Positions 1 through 7,600 of a stretch of DNA of 64,000 nt are shown in pieces. The stretch's first letter is position 1, and each line of letters starts with the position of its first letter. A program made the translations under genes and the position numbers. The notes beneath the pieces were generated by a model. That model made no database searches. It worked only from the letters and a program-made list of their open reading frames with translations, and was not told where the DNA came from. This stretch comes from Streptomyces sp. GS7 (lineage in GTDB: Bacteria; Actinomycetota; Actinomycetes; Streptomycetales; Streptomycetaceae), in the NCBI RefSeq assembly GCF_009834125.1, contig NZ_CP047146.1, positions 5,201,501 through 5,265,500 of the forward strand, in the 5' to 3' direction.

Positions 1-322
1 CGGGGACGAGGGCGCGGCGGGCGTACCGGGCGGCGCCTTCCCGCGCGGTCGGCCCGAGCAGGGTGCGTACGCCGCCCAAGGAGTCGCCCGCGGTGCCCTC
101 TTCGCACGAGCCGTGCAGAACCGTCGCGTGCCGGCAGGCGTCCCCACTGAGGAAGGCGTGCAAGAGAGCGGACTTGCCGATCCCGGTGGAGCCGGTCACG
201 ACCGCCGAGCGTGCGCACCCTCGGCGCGCCGCGTGGGCAAGGCGGTTGAGCGCCCGGACATCATCGACGCGGCCGACCAAGCCGCTGGCTAAACCGGAAT
301 TGCCGATCCGGTCTCGCACCAT
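1..322 (-). CDS. LuxR-family (LAL-type) transcriptional regulator, N-terminus only
   Basis: The N-terminal 107 residues of a protein running off the left edge. It opens with a short 'LVGRVDDVRAL' segment followed by a Walker A motif, GSTGIGKS, at about residues 44-51. This is the usual start of large ATP-binding LuxR regulators (LAL family, usually about 900 residues or more with a C-terminal helix-turn-helix). The ATG at 322-320 is the first start in frame. Codon 11 is TTA (plus-strand 290-292), a rare codon in Streptomyces read by the bldA tRNA, so translation may be developmentally controlled. It lies downstream of, and is oriented with, the thioesterase and GDP-mannose dehydratase, the setting in which pathway-specific regulators of polyene clusters sit. 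The helix-turn-helix lies outside the window, so the family call rests on the N-terminus and context. Confidence 0.75.
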   Translation of the reverse strand, partial: MVRDRIGNSGLASGLVGRVDDVRALNRLAHAARRGCARSAVVTGSTGIGKSALLHAFLSGDACRHATVLHGSCEEGTAGDSLGGVRTLLGPTAREGAARYARRALVP

Positions 323-454
323 AGGGCTCCTCGCACCTCGGAGATACAGCCGATATGGCGGGACTCCACCACATCACGCTGCAAATCACCCGAAAGAGTG
401 ATGTCCGACGTACGTCAGAGTACATGATCACAGAATCGCTGGCCAGGACGCCTC

Positions 455-1222
455 TCAGCGTGTCAACTCCCCGGCGGCGGTGAGGTGTCCACGCAGCAGC
501 GCCAGCACGGCGGGGGCCTGGGAGCCGAGGAAGAAGTGGCCGCCCGGATAGACCTGGAGGTCGAACGCGCCCGTGGTGTGCGCGCGCCAGTCCCCGGCCT
601 CCTCCAGCGTGGTCTTGGGGTCGGCGTCACCGGTCAACGCGGTGATCGGCGCCTTGATCGTCGCCCCGGGAGCGCAGCGGTAGGTCTCCACCGCGGTGTA
701 GTCGCTGCGGATCGCCGGGAGGATCATGCGCAGCAACTCCTCGTCGCCCAGCAGTGAGGCGTCCGTACCGGAGAGCAGCTTCAGTTCGGCGACGATCCCG
801 TCGTCGTCGCGCCGGTGCACGCTTTCCGCCCGGTAGCGCGAGGGCGCACGCCGTCCCGAGGCGAAGAGGTGCGTCAGTTCGCCGCCGTCGGCCTCCAGCC
901 GCCGGGCCACCTCGAAGGCGACCATGGCGCCCATGCTGTGCCCGAAGAACGCCGTCGGCAGCGACCCGATCCGGTCCCGCAGGGCCGCGTAGACCTGATC
1001 GGCCATGGTTCCGATGTCGCCGGGGCTGGTCTCGGTGCGCCGGTCCTGACGGCCGGGGTACTGCACCGCCAGAACCTCCGCCACGGGCGACAGTTGTACT
1101 GACACCGGGAAGAAGAACGAGGCCGAACCACCCGCGTGCGGAAAGCAGACGAGCTGGCGCGGGCGGTCCGGCGCAGGGTGGTAGCACCGGGCCCAGAGCC
1201 CTTCCGCCGTGGTTCTCGTCAT
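455..1222 (-). CDS. Type II thioesterase (editing thioesterase of a PKS/NRPS)
   Basis: A 255-aa alpha/beta hydrolase of the type II thioesterase family. These enzymes remove wrong or stalled acyl groups from carrier proteins of modular PKS/NRPS lines in the cytoplasm. Visible are CFPHAGGSASFFF near residues 26-38, the nucleophile motif GHSMGA at 94-99 (Ser96), TGDADP around Asp199/Asp201, and GGHFFL with His229. The start is the ATG at 1222, which has a strong GGAGGAGGAA Shine-Dalgarno; the reading frame stays open 65 codons further upstream, but without family similarity. The gene lies between the dehydratase and the LuxR regulator on one strand, the place of NysE-type thioesterases in polyene clusters. 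The function is near certain; the cluster product is inferred. Confidence 0.92.
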   Translation of the reverse strand: MTRTTAEGLWARCYHPAPDRPRQLVCFPHAGGSASFFFPVSVQLSPVAEVLAVQYPGRQDRRTETSPGDIGTMADQVYAALRDRIGSLPTAFFGHSMGAMVAFEVARRLEADGGELTHLFASGRRAPSRYRAESVHRRDDDGIVAELKLLSGTDASLLGDEELLRMILPAIRSDYTAVETYRCAPGATIKAPITALTGDADPKTTLEEAGDWRAHTTGAFDLQVYPGGHFFLGSQAPAVLALLRGHLTAAGELTR

Positions 1223-1445
1223 AGCGCTGATTCCTCCTCCTCGCGAGGGCGCCGGACCGTCCCGCCGGGATGCGGCGGCCGGACACCGGCTCCTGTGGTC
1301 CACCCGCCCATTCCACAGGGAGGAATGCGGGAAATCACCTAGTTTCCATGCTCTGCGTGACGGCTGCCCGCCCGTCGAGAAGCCGTACGGGATACACCCG
1401 GGGGCGGGGGCCCGCACGCCGGCGGTACCCCGTGCGCCCGCCCGA

Positions 1446-2480
1446 CTACCAGGTGGCGGCCAGCAGGTCCCCGTACTCCCGCTCGCGGGACACCTGGAGC
1501 AGGTCGGAGTCGACCATCATGCGCATCAGCTCGGGGAAGTCGACGCTGGGCTTCCAGCCCAGCTGGTTGCGGGCGCGCTCGGCGTCCGCGCACAGGATCT
1601 CCACCTCGGCCGGACGCACCAGCGAGGGGTCGATGGTGACGTAGTCCTCCCAGTTCAGGCCCACGTGCTCGAAGGCGATGCGGACGGCGTCGCGGACCGA
1701 GTGCATCTCGCCGGTGCCGATCACGTAGTCGCCCGGCTCGTCCTGCTGGAGCATCAGGTGCATGGCGCGGACGTAGTCGCCGGCGAAGCCCCAGTCGCGC
1801 ACGGCGTCGAGATTGCCCAGGGACAGCTTGTCCTGGTAGCCGAGCTTGATGCGCGCCACCGCGAGGGAGATCTTCCGGGTCACGAACTCCGCGCCACGGC
1901 GCGGGGATTCGTGGTTGAAGAGCATGCCGGAGACCGCGTACATGCCGAAGGACTCGCGGTAGTTGCGGGTGATGAAGTGCCCGTAGGTCTTCGCCACGCC
2001 GTAGGGGCTGCGCGGCCGGAAGATGGTGGTCTCGCACTGCGGGGTCTCGGCGACCTTGCCGAACATCTCCGACGAGGACGCCTGGTAGAAGCGGATCTGC
2101 CCGCCGCCTCCGTCGCCGCCGCGCGAGCCGTTCAGGCCGCTGACCATGCGGATCGCCTCCAGCATCCGCAGCACGCCCATGCCGTTGATCTCGGTGACGA
2201 GTTCGGCCTGCTGCCAGGACAGCGGCACGAAGGAGATCGCACCGAGGTTGTAGATCTCGTCGGGCTGCACCTTGTCGACGGCGGAGACCAGGCTGGCCTG
2301 GTCCAGCAGGTCCCCGTCGACGAAGGACAGTTCGGAGACGAGCCGACTGATCCGCGACTTGCGGGGGTTGGCCTGACCCCGTATCAGGCCCCACACCTGG
2401 TACCCCTGCGCGAGCAGGTGCTCGGCCAGATAGGAGCCGTCCTGCCCGGTAATTCCGGTGATCAGCGCACGCTTGGACAT
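1446..2480 (-). CDS. gmd: GDP-mannose 4,6-dehydratase (mycosamine pathway type)
   Basis: A 344-aa extended short-chain dehydrogenase that converts GDP-mannose to GDP-4-keto-6-deoxymannose. The NAD(P)-binding motif TGITGQDG is at residues 8-15, a Ser-rich catalytic stretch (ASSSEMFG) at about 134-141, and the YxxxK pair in [10 protein letters not shown] (Tyr160, Lys164). Length is normal for the family. In polyene clusters (NysDIII/AmphDIII type) this enzyme starts GDP-mycosamine synthesis, and its neighbours here (thioesterase, LuxR, heterodimeric ABC exporter) are the same set. An 11-residue Gly-rich stretch at about 118-128 ([11 protein letters not shown]) is an insertion-like feature. Transcription starts in the shared divergent promoter region with the exporter, which carries PimM-type operator matches. 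A role in GDP-fucose-type surface sugars is the alternative but fits the neighbours less well. Confidence 0.9.
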   Translation of the reverse strand: MSKRALITGITGQDGSYLAEHLLAQGYQVWGLIRGQANPRKSRISRLVSELSFVDGDLLDQASLVSAVDKVQPDEIYNLGAISFVPLSWQQAELVTEINGMGVLRMLEAIRMVSGLNGSRGGDGGGGQIRFYQASSSEMFGKVAETPQCETTIFRPRSPYGVAKTYGHFITRNYRESFGMYAVSGMLFNHESPRRGAEFVTRKISLAVARIKLGYQDKLSLGNLDAVRDWGFAGDYVRAMHLMLQQDEPGDYVIGTGEMHSVRDAVRIAFEHVGLNWEDYVTIDPSLVRPAEVEILCADAERARNQLGWKPSVDFPELMRMMVDSDLLQVSREREYGDLLAATW

Positions 2481-2556
2481 CTCATTCCTCTCCTACGCAC
2501 AGAACAGAGCGCCCAAACGCAGAGCCGAGTCGGCTACTTGACCGCTTGGCGTCGAA

Positions 2557-2579
2557 TGTTTTTTGTGACAGCAAAAACA
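2557..2579. promoter_or_regulatory. A/T-rich inverted repeat in the divergent promoter region
   Basis: TGTTTTT and AAAAACA form a perfect 7-bp dyad around a 9-base spacer. It is one of the few A/T-rich patches in the window and lies 77 bases upstream of the dehydratase start. It may be a regulator site or simply promoter-proximal DNA; no known regulator is assigned. Confidence 0.4.
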
Positions 2580-2650
2580 GCCGCGGTCCACACGCTGGGT
2601 AATCACACCTTCCAAGCGACCGATCGCGGTGTCAAGAAATTCCGGGCACA

Positions 2651-2666
2651 CTAGGGAATTCCCGAG
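2651..2666. promoter_or_regulatory. PimM-type (PAS-LuxR) operator, perfect consensus match
   Basis: CTAGGGAATTCCCGAG matches at all 16 positions the published consensus CTVGGGAWWTCCCBAG bound by PimM and its orthologues, the PAS-LuxR activators of polyene clusters. It sits between the divergent dehydratase and ABC exporter genes. The sequence match is direct; binding and the presence of such a regulator in this genome are inferred. Confidence 0.8.
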
Positions 2667-2712
2667 TCCAACCACCAGGATTTACCTGCCTGTTGGGACG
2701 CGCCGGCGGAAA

Positions 2713-2728
2713 CTAGGGATTTTCCGGT
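2713..2728. promoter_or_regulatory. Second, imperfect PimM-type operator
   Basis: CTAGGGATTTTCCGGT agrees with the PAS-LuxR operator consensus at 13 of 16 positions: the left half is perfect and the right half degenerate. It lies 47 bases downstream of the perfect site and about 100 bases before the exporter start, so the pair could serve the two divergent promoters separately. Confidence 0.5.
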
Positions 2729-2827
2729 GTGCGGTGCGCTGCACTGTCCAGGTGTCCCCCCAGGCCCCGGTCGGCGCCGTCGCCCCTCCCGCCGAACGGA
2801 CCTGCCCGTCTTCTGGAGCGTCGCCCG

Positions 2828-4636
2828 GTGCTGCTCAGACTCCTGCGAATCCATGTGCGGCCCCACCGGCGCTCCGTCGCCGTGCTGGGGCTGCTGCAAC
2901 TGGCGCAGATCCTCGCCACGTTGGCCCTGCCGACGCTGGGCGCCGCACTCATCGACAACGGCGTGGTCAAGGCCGACAGCGGCTACATCATCCGGGCCGG
3001 CCTGGCCATGCTGGCCGTGGCGCTCGTCCAGGTCGCGGCGTCCGTGGGCGCGGTGTCGCTCGGCGCCCGCACGGCCATGGCAATGGGCCGCGACATCCGC
3101 TCGGCGGTCTTCCGCCGGGTGTTGGACTTCTCCGCCCGCGAGGTCGGGCAGTTCGGCACCCCGTCGCTGTTGACGCGGACCGTCAACGACGTGCAGCAGG
3201 TACAGATGCTGGCGGCGTCCGCGTTCGACGTCGCCGTGTCAGCGCCCCTGATGTGTCTGGGCAGCGTCGCGCTCGCCCTCCAGCAGGACATCGAGCTCTC
3301 CCTGCTCCTCGTGGCACTGATAGTGGTCCTCGGAATGTGCTTCGGACTCATTCTCGGCCGTACCGATCCGTTCTACGCCCGTATGCAGGAGTACCTGGAC
3401 CGCATCAACGGGCTGCTGCGCGAACGCATTGCCGGAGTCCGTGTCGTACGGGCTTTTGTGCGCGACGCCCACGAAAGCGCGAGATTCGACCGCACCAATT
3501 CAGAATTGCGCGACATCTCGTTGCGCGTCGGCCGGCTGCTGGCGGCCGTCATCCCCGTCGTGCTGCTGGCCCTGAATGGCTTCATGGTGGCCGTGTTGTG
3601 GTTCGGCGCCCACCGCGTCGAGGCCGGAGCGATTCCGTTCGGCGCGCTCAGCGCCTTTCTGAGCTATCTGGCACTGATCCTGATGTCGGTGGTGATGGTG
3701 ACGTTCGTGTGCCTGGCGATGCCACGGGCGAGAGTCTCCGCCGAGCGCATCCAGCAGGTGCTGACCACCGAGCCGAGCGTGGCGGCGCCGCACGAGCCTG
3801 TGCCCGCCGTGCCCGAATCCGGCCGACTTGCGTTATATGACGTCGAGTTCCGCTATCCGGGGGCCGAGGAGCCGGTGTTGCGCGGGATCGACCTGAGCGC
3901 CGGGCCGGGCGAGACGGTGGCGATCCTCGGCAGCACCGGCAGTGGCAAGACCACCCTGCTCAACCTCGTGCTGCGGCACTTCGACGCCACCGGCGGCTCC
4001 GTCCACGTGGGCGGCGTCGACGTCCGCGCACTGGACGCGAAGGTGCTGCGCCGCACCGTCGGCTTCGTACCGCAGCGGCCGTACCTCTTCTCCGGCACCG
4101 TCGCCGGCAATCTGCGCTTCGGCGACCCGGACGCCACCGACGACGAACTCTGGCGCGTGCTGGAGATCGCCCAGGCCCGCGACTTCGTACGGAACCTGCC
4201 CGAGGGGCTGAACGCCCCGATCACCCAGGGCGGCACCAATGTGTCCGGCGGGCAGCGGCAGCGTCTGGCGATCGCCCGCACCCTGCTCCGCAAGCCGGAC
4301 ATCTATCTCTTCGACGACTGCTTCTCCGCGCTGGACCACGCCACGGACGCCGCGCTGCGGGCCGCCCTGGAGCCCGAACTCTCCGGGGCGACGGTGCTCA
4401 CCGTCGCCCAGCGCGTCAGCACCGTCCGCCGCGCGCGGCGCATCGTGGTCCTGGACGCGGGGCGGGTGGCCGCCACCGGCACACACGAGGAGCTGCTGCG
4501 CACCAGTACGACGTACCGGGAGATCGCCCGGTCCCAACGTACCGCCACCACCGACCACTACGGCGACGCGGGCCCGGACGCCGCAGCCGCCACGACTCCT
4601 CGGGAGGCTGTCCATGGTCTCGGCGGACAGCGCTAG
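2828..4636 (+). CDS. ABC exporter half-transporter A (degenerate Walker B), polyene-cluster type
   Basis: A 602-aa fused half-transporter with six expected membrane helices in roughly the first 300 residues and a C-terminal ATPase. Walker A GSTGSGKT is at about 367, the canonical signature VSGGQRQ at about 471, and Walker B YLFDDCFSALD at about 493. The catalytic Glu after Walker B is Asp here, as in the catalytically impaired subunit of heterodimeric exporters (TM287, NysG/NysH-like pairs). The GTG at 2828 is preferred because it has GGAG nine bases upstream and starts at the family N-terminus; an ATG at 2729 only adds a Pro/Arg-rich tail. Codon 336 (3833-3835) is TTA, suggesting bldA control. 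It overlaps the next gene by 23 bases and probably exports the polyene product. Confidence 0.9.
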   Translation: MLLRLLRIHVRPHRRSVAVLGLLQLAQILATLALPTLGAALIDNGVVKADSGYIIRAGLAMLAVALVQVAASVGAVSLGARTAMAMGRDIRSAVFRRVLDFSAREVGQFGTPSLLTRTVNDVQQVQMLAASAFDVAVSAPLMCLGSVALALQQDIELSLLLVALIVVLGMCFGLILGRTDPFYARMQEYLDRINGLLRERIAGVRVVRAFVRDAHESARFDRTNSELRDISLRVGRLLAAVIPVVLLALNGFMVAVLWFGAHRVEAGAIPFGALSAFLSYLALILMSVVMVTFVCLAMPRARVSAERIQQVLTTEPSVAAPHEPVPAVPESGRLALYDVEFRYPGAEEPVLRGIDLSAGPGETVAILGSTGSGKTTLLNLVLRHFDATGGSVHVGGVDVRALDAKVLRRTVGFVPQRPYLFSGTVAGNLRFGDPDATDDELWRVLEIAQARDFVRNLPEGLNAPITQGGTNVSGGQRQRLAIARTLLRKPDIYLFDDCFSALDHATDAALRAALEPELSGATVLTVAQRVSTVRRARRIVVLDAGRVAATGTHEELLRTSTTYREIARSQRTATTDHYGDAGPDAAAATTPREAVHGLGGQR

Positions 4637-6422
4637 CCGCGCGCGGCGCGGCCCCGCCCGCCGCACGCTGGGGCTACTGCGCCCGCACCGTGCCCCGCTG
4701 ACCGTGGCGGTCGCCCTCGGCATCGGCGGCGTCGCGCTCAACGCGACGGGCCCGATGCTCCTCGGCAGGGCCACCGACCTCGTCTTCGACGGCCTCCGGC
4801 ACACCCGTGGATCCGGCGGAGTCGACTTCGACGGGATCGCCCGCCTGCTGCTGATCGCGCTCGCGCTCTACGGCACGGCCGCCCTGCTCACCCTCCTCCA
4901 GGGGCGGCTGGTCGCGGCCGTCGTCCAGCGCGTGGTCTTCGCGCTGCGCCGGTCCGTGGAGGTCAAGCTCGCCCGCCTGCCGCTGCGGTACTTCGACCGC
5001 CACCCGGCGGGCGAGGTGCTCAGCCGGGTGACCAACGACGTCGACAACCTCCAGCAGACCCTGCAGCAGAGCCTCAGTCAGCTGCTCACGGCGGCGTTCT
5101 CCGTGCTGACCATGCTGGTTCTGATGTTCGTCATCTCGCCGCTGCTGGCACTGATCATGCTGGTCTGCGTACCGGTGTCGGCCGTCCTCGCAGCCCGGAT
5201 CAGCAAGCGCGCACAGCCGCGGTTCACCCAGCAGTGGTCCGCCACCGGAGCGCTCAACGCGCACATCGAGGAGGTCTACACCGGGCACTCGCTGGTCAAG
5301 GGCTTCGGGCGGCGCGAACAGGCCGAGCGGGCCTTCGACGAGCACAACCAGGCTCTCTACCGCGCCGCCGCGCGCGCCCAGTTCATCTCCGGCAGCATCG
5401 AACCGTCGATGATGTTCGTCTCCAACCTCGGCTATGTCGTCGTGGCGGTCGTCGGCGCACTGCGCGTGCTCACCGGGACCCTCTCCATCGGCGACGTCCA
5501 GGCGTTCATCCTCTACTCCCGGCAGTTCAGCCATCCCATCGTCGAGGTCGCCGGCATCGCCGCCCGCCTCCAGTCCGCCCTCGCCTCCGCGGAACGGATC
5601 CACGACCTCCTGGACGCCGACGAACAGGGCCCCGACCCCGCGCACCCCGCGCACCTCCACGAAGCCCGCGGACACGTCCGGTTCGAGAAGGTCTGCTTCC
5701 GCTACTCCCCCGACACCCCCCTCATCGAAGACCTCTCCCTCACCGTCGAACCCGGCCAGTCCGTGGCGGTCGTCGGCCCGACCGGCGCGGGCAAGACCAC
5801 CCTGGGCAACCTCCTCATGCGGTTCTACGAGACGGACGCGGGCCGCATCCTCCTGGACGGCACCGACATCACCACCATGACCCGCGAGGAACTGCGCGCC
5901 CACATCGGCCTGGTGCTCCAGGACGCCTGGCTCTTCTCCGGCACCATCGCGGAGAACATCGCCTACGGGCGCCCCGACGCCACCCGCGAGGACGTCGTGG
6001 CCGCCGCCCGCGCCACGTGTGCCGACCGCTTCATCCGCACCCTGCCCGACGGCTACGACACCGTCCTGGACGAGGAGTCGGCCACCATCAGCGCGGGCGA
6101 GAAACAACTCGTCACCATCGCCCGCGCGTTCATGACCCGGCCCTCGATCCTGCTCCTGGACGAGGCGACCAGCGCCGTCGACACCCGTACAGAGGCCCTC
6201 ATCCAGCGCGCCCTGCACTCGCTGCGCGCGGGACGCACCAGCTTCGTCATCGCCCACCGCCTCTCCACCATCCGCGACGCGGACCTCATCCTCGTGATGG
6301 AGGGCGGCCGCATCGTCGAACGCGGCACCCACGCCCAACTCCTGGCCGCGAAAGGCGCCTACGCCCGACTCCACACGGCCCTGGAGCCCGACGCCGGACT
6401 GGAGAACGCCCTCCCGCACTGA
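4614..6422 (+). CDS. ABC exporter half-transporter B (active Walker B), polyene-cluster type
   Basis: A 602-aa partner of the preceding half-transporter, with an N-terminal membrane domain and a C-terminal ATPase. Walker A GPTGAGKTT is at about 387 and the consensus Walker B LLLDEATSAVD follows, but the ABC signature is altered to ISAGEKQ. This is the mirror image of subunit A, which has a good signature and a poor Walker B. Together they make one complete and one degenerate nucleotide site, the hallmark of heterodimeric exporters. The start ATG at 4614 has GGGAGG upstream and lies inside the end of the first gene, indicating translational coupling. By position and pairing it matches NysG/NysH-type exporters of polyene clusters. 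Confidence 0.92.
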   Translation: MVSADSASRARRGPARRTLGLLRPHRAPLTVAVALGIGGVALNATGPMLLGRATDLVFDGLRHTRGSGGVDFDGIARLLLIALALYGTAALLTLLQGRLVAAVVQRVVFALRRSVEVKLARLPLRYFDRHPAGEVLSRVTNDVDNLQQTLQQSLSQLLTAAFSVLTMLVLMFVISPLLALIMLVCVPVSAVLAARISKRAQPRFTQQWSATGALNAHIEEVYTGHSLVKGFGRREQAERAFDEHNQALYRAAARAQFISGSIEPSMMFVSNLGYVVVAVVGALRVLTGTLSIGDVQAFILYSRQFSHPIVEVAGIAARLQSALASAERIHDLLDADEQGPDPAHPAHLHEARGHVRFEKVCFRYSPDTPLIEDLSLTVEPGQSVAVVGPTGAGKTTLGNLLMRFYETDAGRILLDGTDITTMTREELRAHIGLVLQDAWLFSGTIAENIAYGRPDATREDVVAAARATCADRFIRTLPDGYDTVLDEESATISAGEKQLVTIARAFMTRPSILLLDEATSAVDTRTEALIQRALHSLRAGRTSFVIAHRLSTIRDADLILVMEGGRIVERGTHAQLLAAKGAYARLHTALEPDAGLENALPH

Positions 6423-6522
6423 ACCGATACCGGTCACCCCCACAAGGCGTCACCTCCGACCACGTACCAACCCTGGCAACGGACGGCACAAGAAACGTGG
6501 GTACGGTCGGCGGGCAACCGCC

Positions 6523-6550
6523 GGCCGCTCGGGCTCCCTGCCGAGCGGCC
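6523..6550 (+). terminator. Hairpin downstream of the ABC exporter genes
   Basis: GGCCGCTCGG and CCGAGCGGCC form a perfect 10-bp stem around an 8-base loop, about 100 bases after the exporter stop. There is no T-run, which is common for Streptomyces terminators. The rest of 6423-6752 shows no gene. Confidence 0.65.
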
Positions 6551-6752
6551 CACGGCAGGGATGCGAGACCGAAAGCCGGCGGGAATCCCCTCGGCACGAG
6601 AGAGCCACGCACCGCGCGCTCGGTTGCGCACTTGCTGTAGTCGGCGAGCTTGCGGATCGGCCACCGGGTTCGCAGGCTTTGCCTAGGGTGTGCCTGGCCA
6701 CAGGTCCGCGCCCTCGAACGTGGGGCGGATACCAGCAAAAGGAGTGCCAACC

Positions 6753-7268
6753 ATGATCCTCCCGAAGGTCCGGGACCCTCGCTTCGTGACCATCCGCCGC
6801 GGTGGGACCCTCACCGATGCGGATCACCATCTCCTGGCTCTTTGGGCTGCATCGTGCGCGGAGCACGTCCTTGACCTCTTCGAGTCGGCCCGGCCCGAGG
6901 ACCCACGGCCGCGTCAAGCGATCGAGCATGCTCGCGCCTGGGTACGTGGCGAGGTCAAGATGATGCAGGCTCGCGCGGCGGGCGGCCATGCAATGGGCGC
7001 AGCGCGAGACCTGCGTGGCGCAGCACGGCATGCTGCGTACGCCGCCGGGCAGGCCGCGGTCGTCGCACACGTCGGCGCGCACGAACTCGGCGCGGCCGCG
7101 TATGCGATCAAGGCCGCACGTGCGGCCGCACCGGAAGGCGAGGGCGAGGCCGCACGGCGTCTTGAGTGCCAGTGGCAGCGTGGCCGGCTCCCAGAGGCGA
7201 TTCGCGAGCTTGTCATCGACGACCAGCGACGGCGGAACGACATCTGCTGGTCGGTGTTCGACTGCTGA
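6753..7268 (+). CDS. Putative immunity protein (Ala-rich helical family)
   Basis: 171 aa, strongly Ala/Arg/Glu-rich, with the pattern DHHLLALWAASCAEHVLDLFE, RPRQAIEHARAWVRGE and repeated AAR/AAG helices. This resembles the small actinobacterial family annotated as putative immunity protein; the biochemical role of that family is not established. The ATG at 6753 has AAAAGGAG eight bases upstream, which decides the start over an upstream ATG in frame at 6690. It is a single gene following the polyene region, with no toxin gene beside it. It could equally be a general helical-repeat protein, so the name should be read as a family label only. Confidence 0.7.
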   Translation: MILPKVRDPRFVTIRRGGTLTDADHHLLALWAASCAEHVLDLFESARPEDPRPRQAIEHARAWVRGEVKMMQARAAGGHAMGAARDLRGAARHAAYAAGQAAVVAHVGAHELGAAAYAIKAARAAAPEGEGEAARRLECQWQRGRLPEAIRELVIDDQRRRNDICWSVFDC

Positions 7269-7600
7269 GCGCGCGTCCGGACATCTGCGCCATCCACACG
7301 AAGCTGATCGGCGCCGGCACCTCCCGGTCTTCGTACCAGCGTCGTCAACGCCTTCTTCGACCTCGCGGATGCCCTCATCACCGTGCGCAGCCTTTCCCAT
7401 GCGCCTGGGCCACCCACCGCTGGGACGACCGCCCCCGGCGACCCTGCCCCCACGCCTGTCCGAGCGAGCCCCTAATATCATTTCGCGTTCTCCGACGGAC
7501 GCCGACGCCCGCCTGGTCGTGCCCGCCGCCCAACGCCCGGTACGACACGACGACGTCCACCGCATCGCGATGGAATCGAGCATCGAGGAGAGGAACGTTC
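7269..7600. other. Intergenic stretch, no gene seen
   Basis: 332 bases between the immunity-like gene and the glutamate-synthase-like gene. Open frames cross it but none has a start with a ribosome site or recognisable similarity. A short A/T-rich patch (CCTAATATCAT, around 7470) is the only promoter-like element; it lies about 125 bases before the downstream start. Confidence 0.5.

Noticed and set aside
1320..1340. A third PimM-type operator before the thioesterase (GGGAAATCACCTAG)
   Set aside because: It needs an inserted base to fit the consensus and both halves are weak.
4674..6443. 589-aa minus-strand frame opposite ABC subunit B
   Set aside because: Asp/Val/Gly-rich antisense shadow without motifs.
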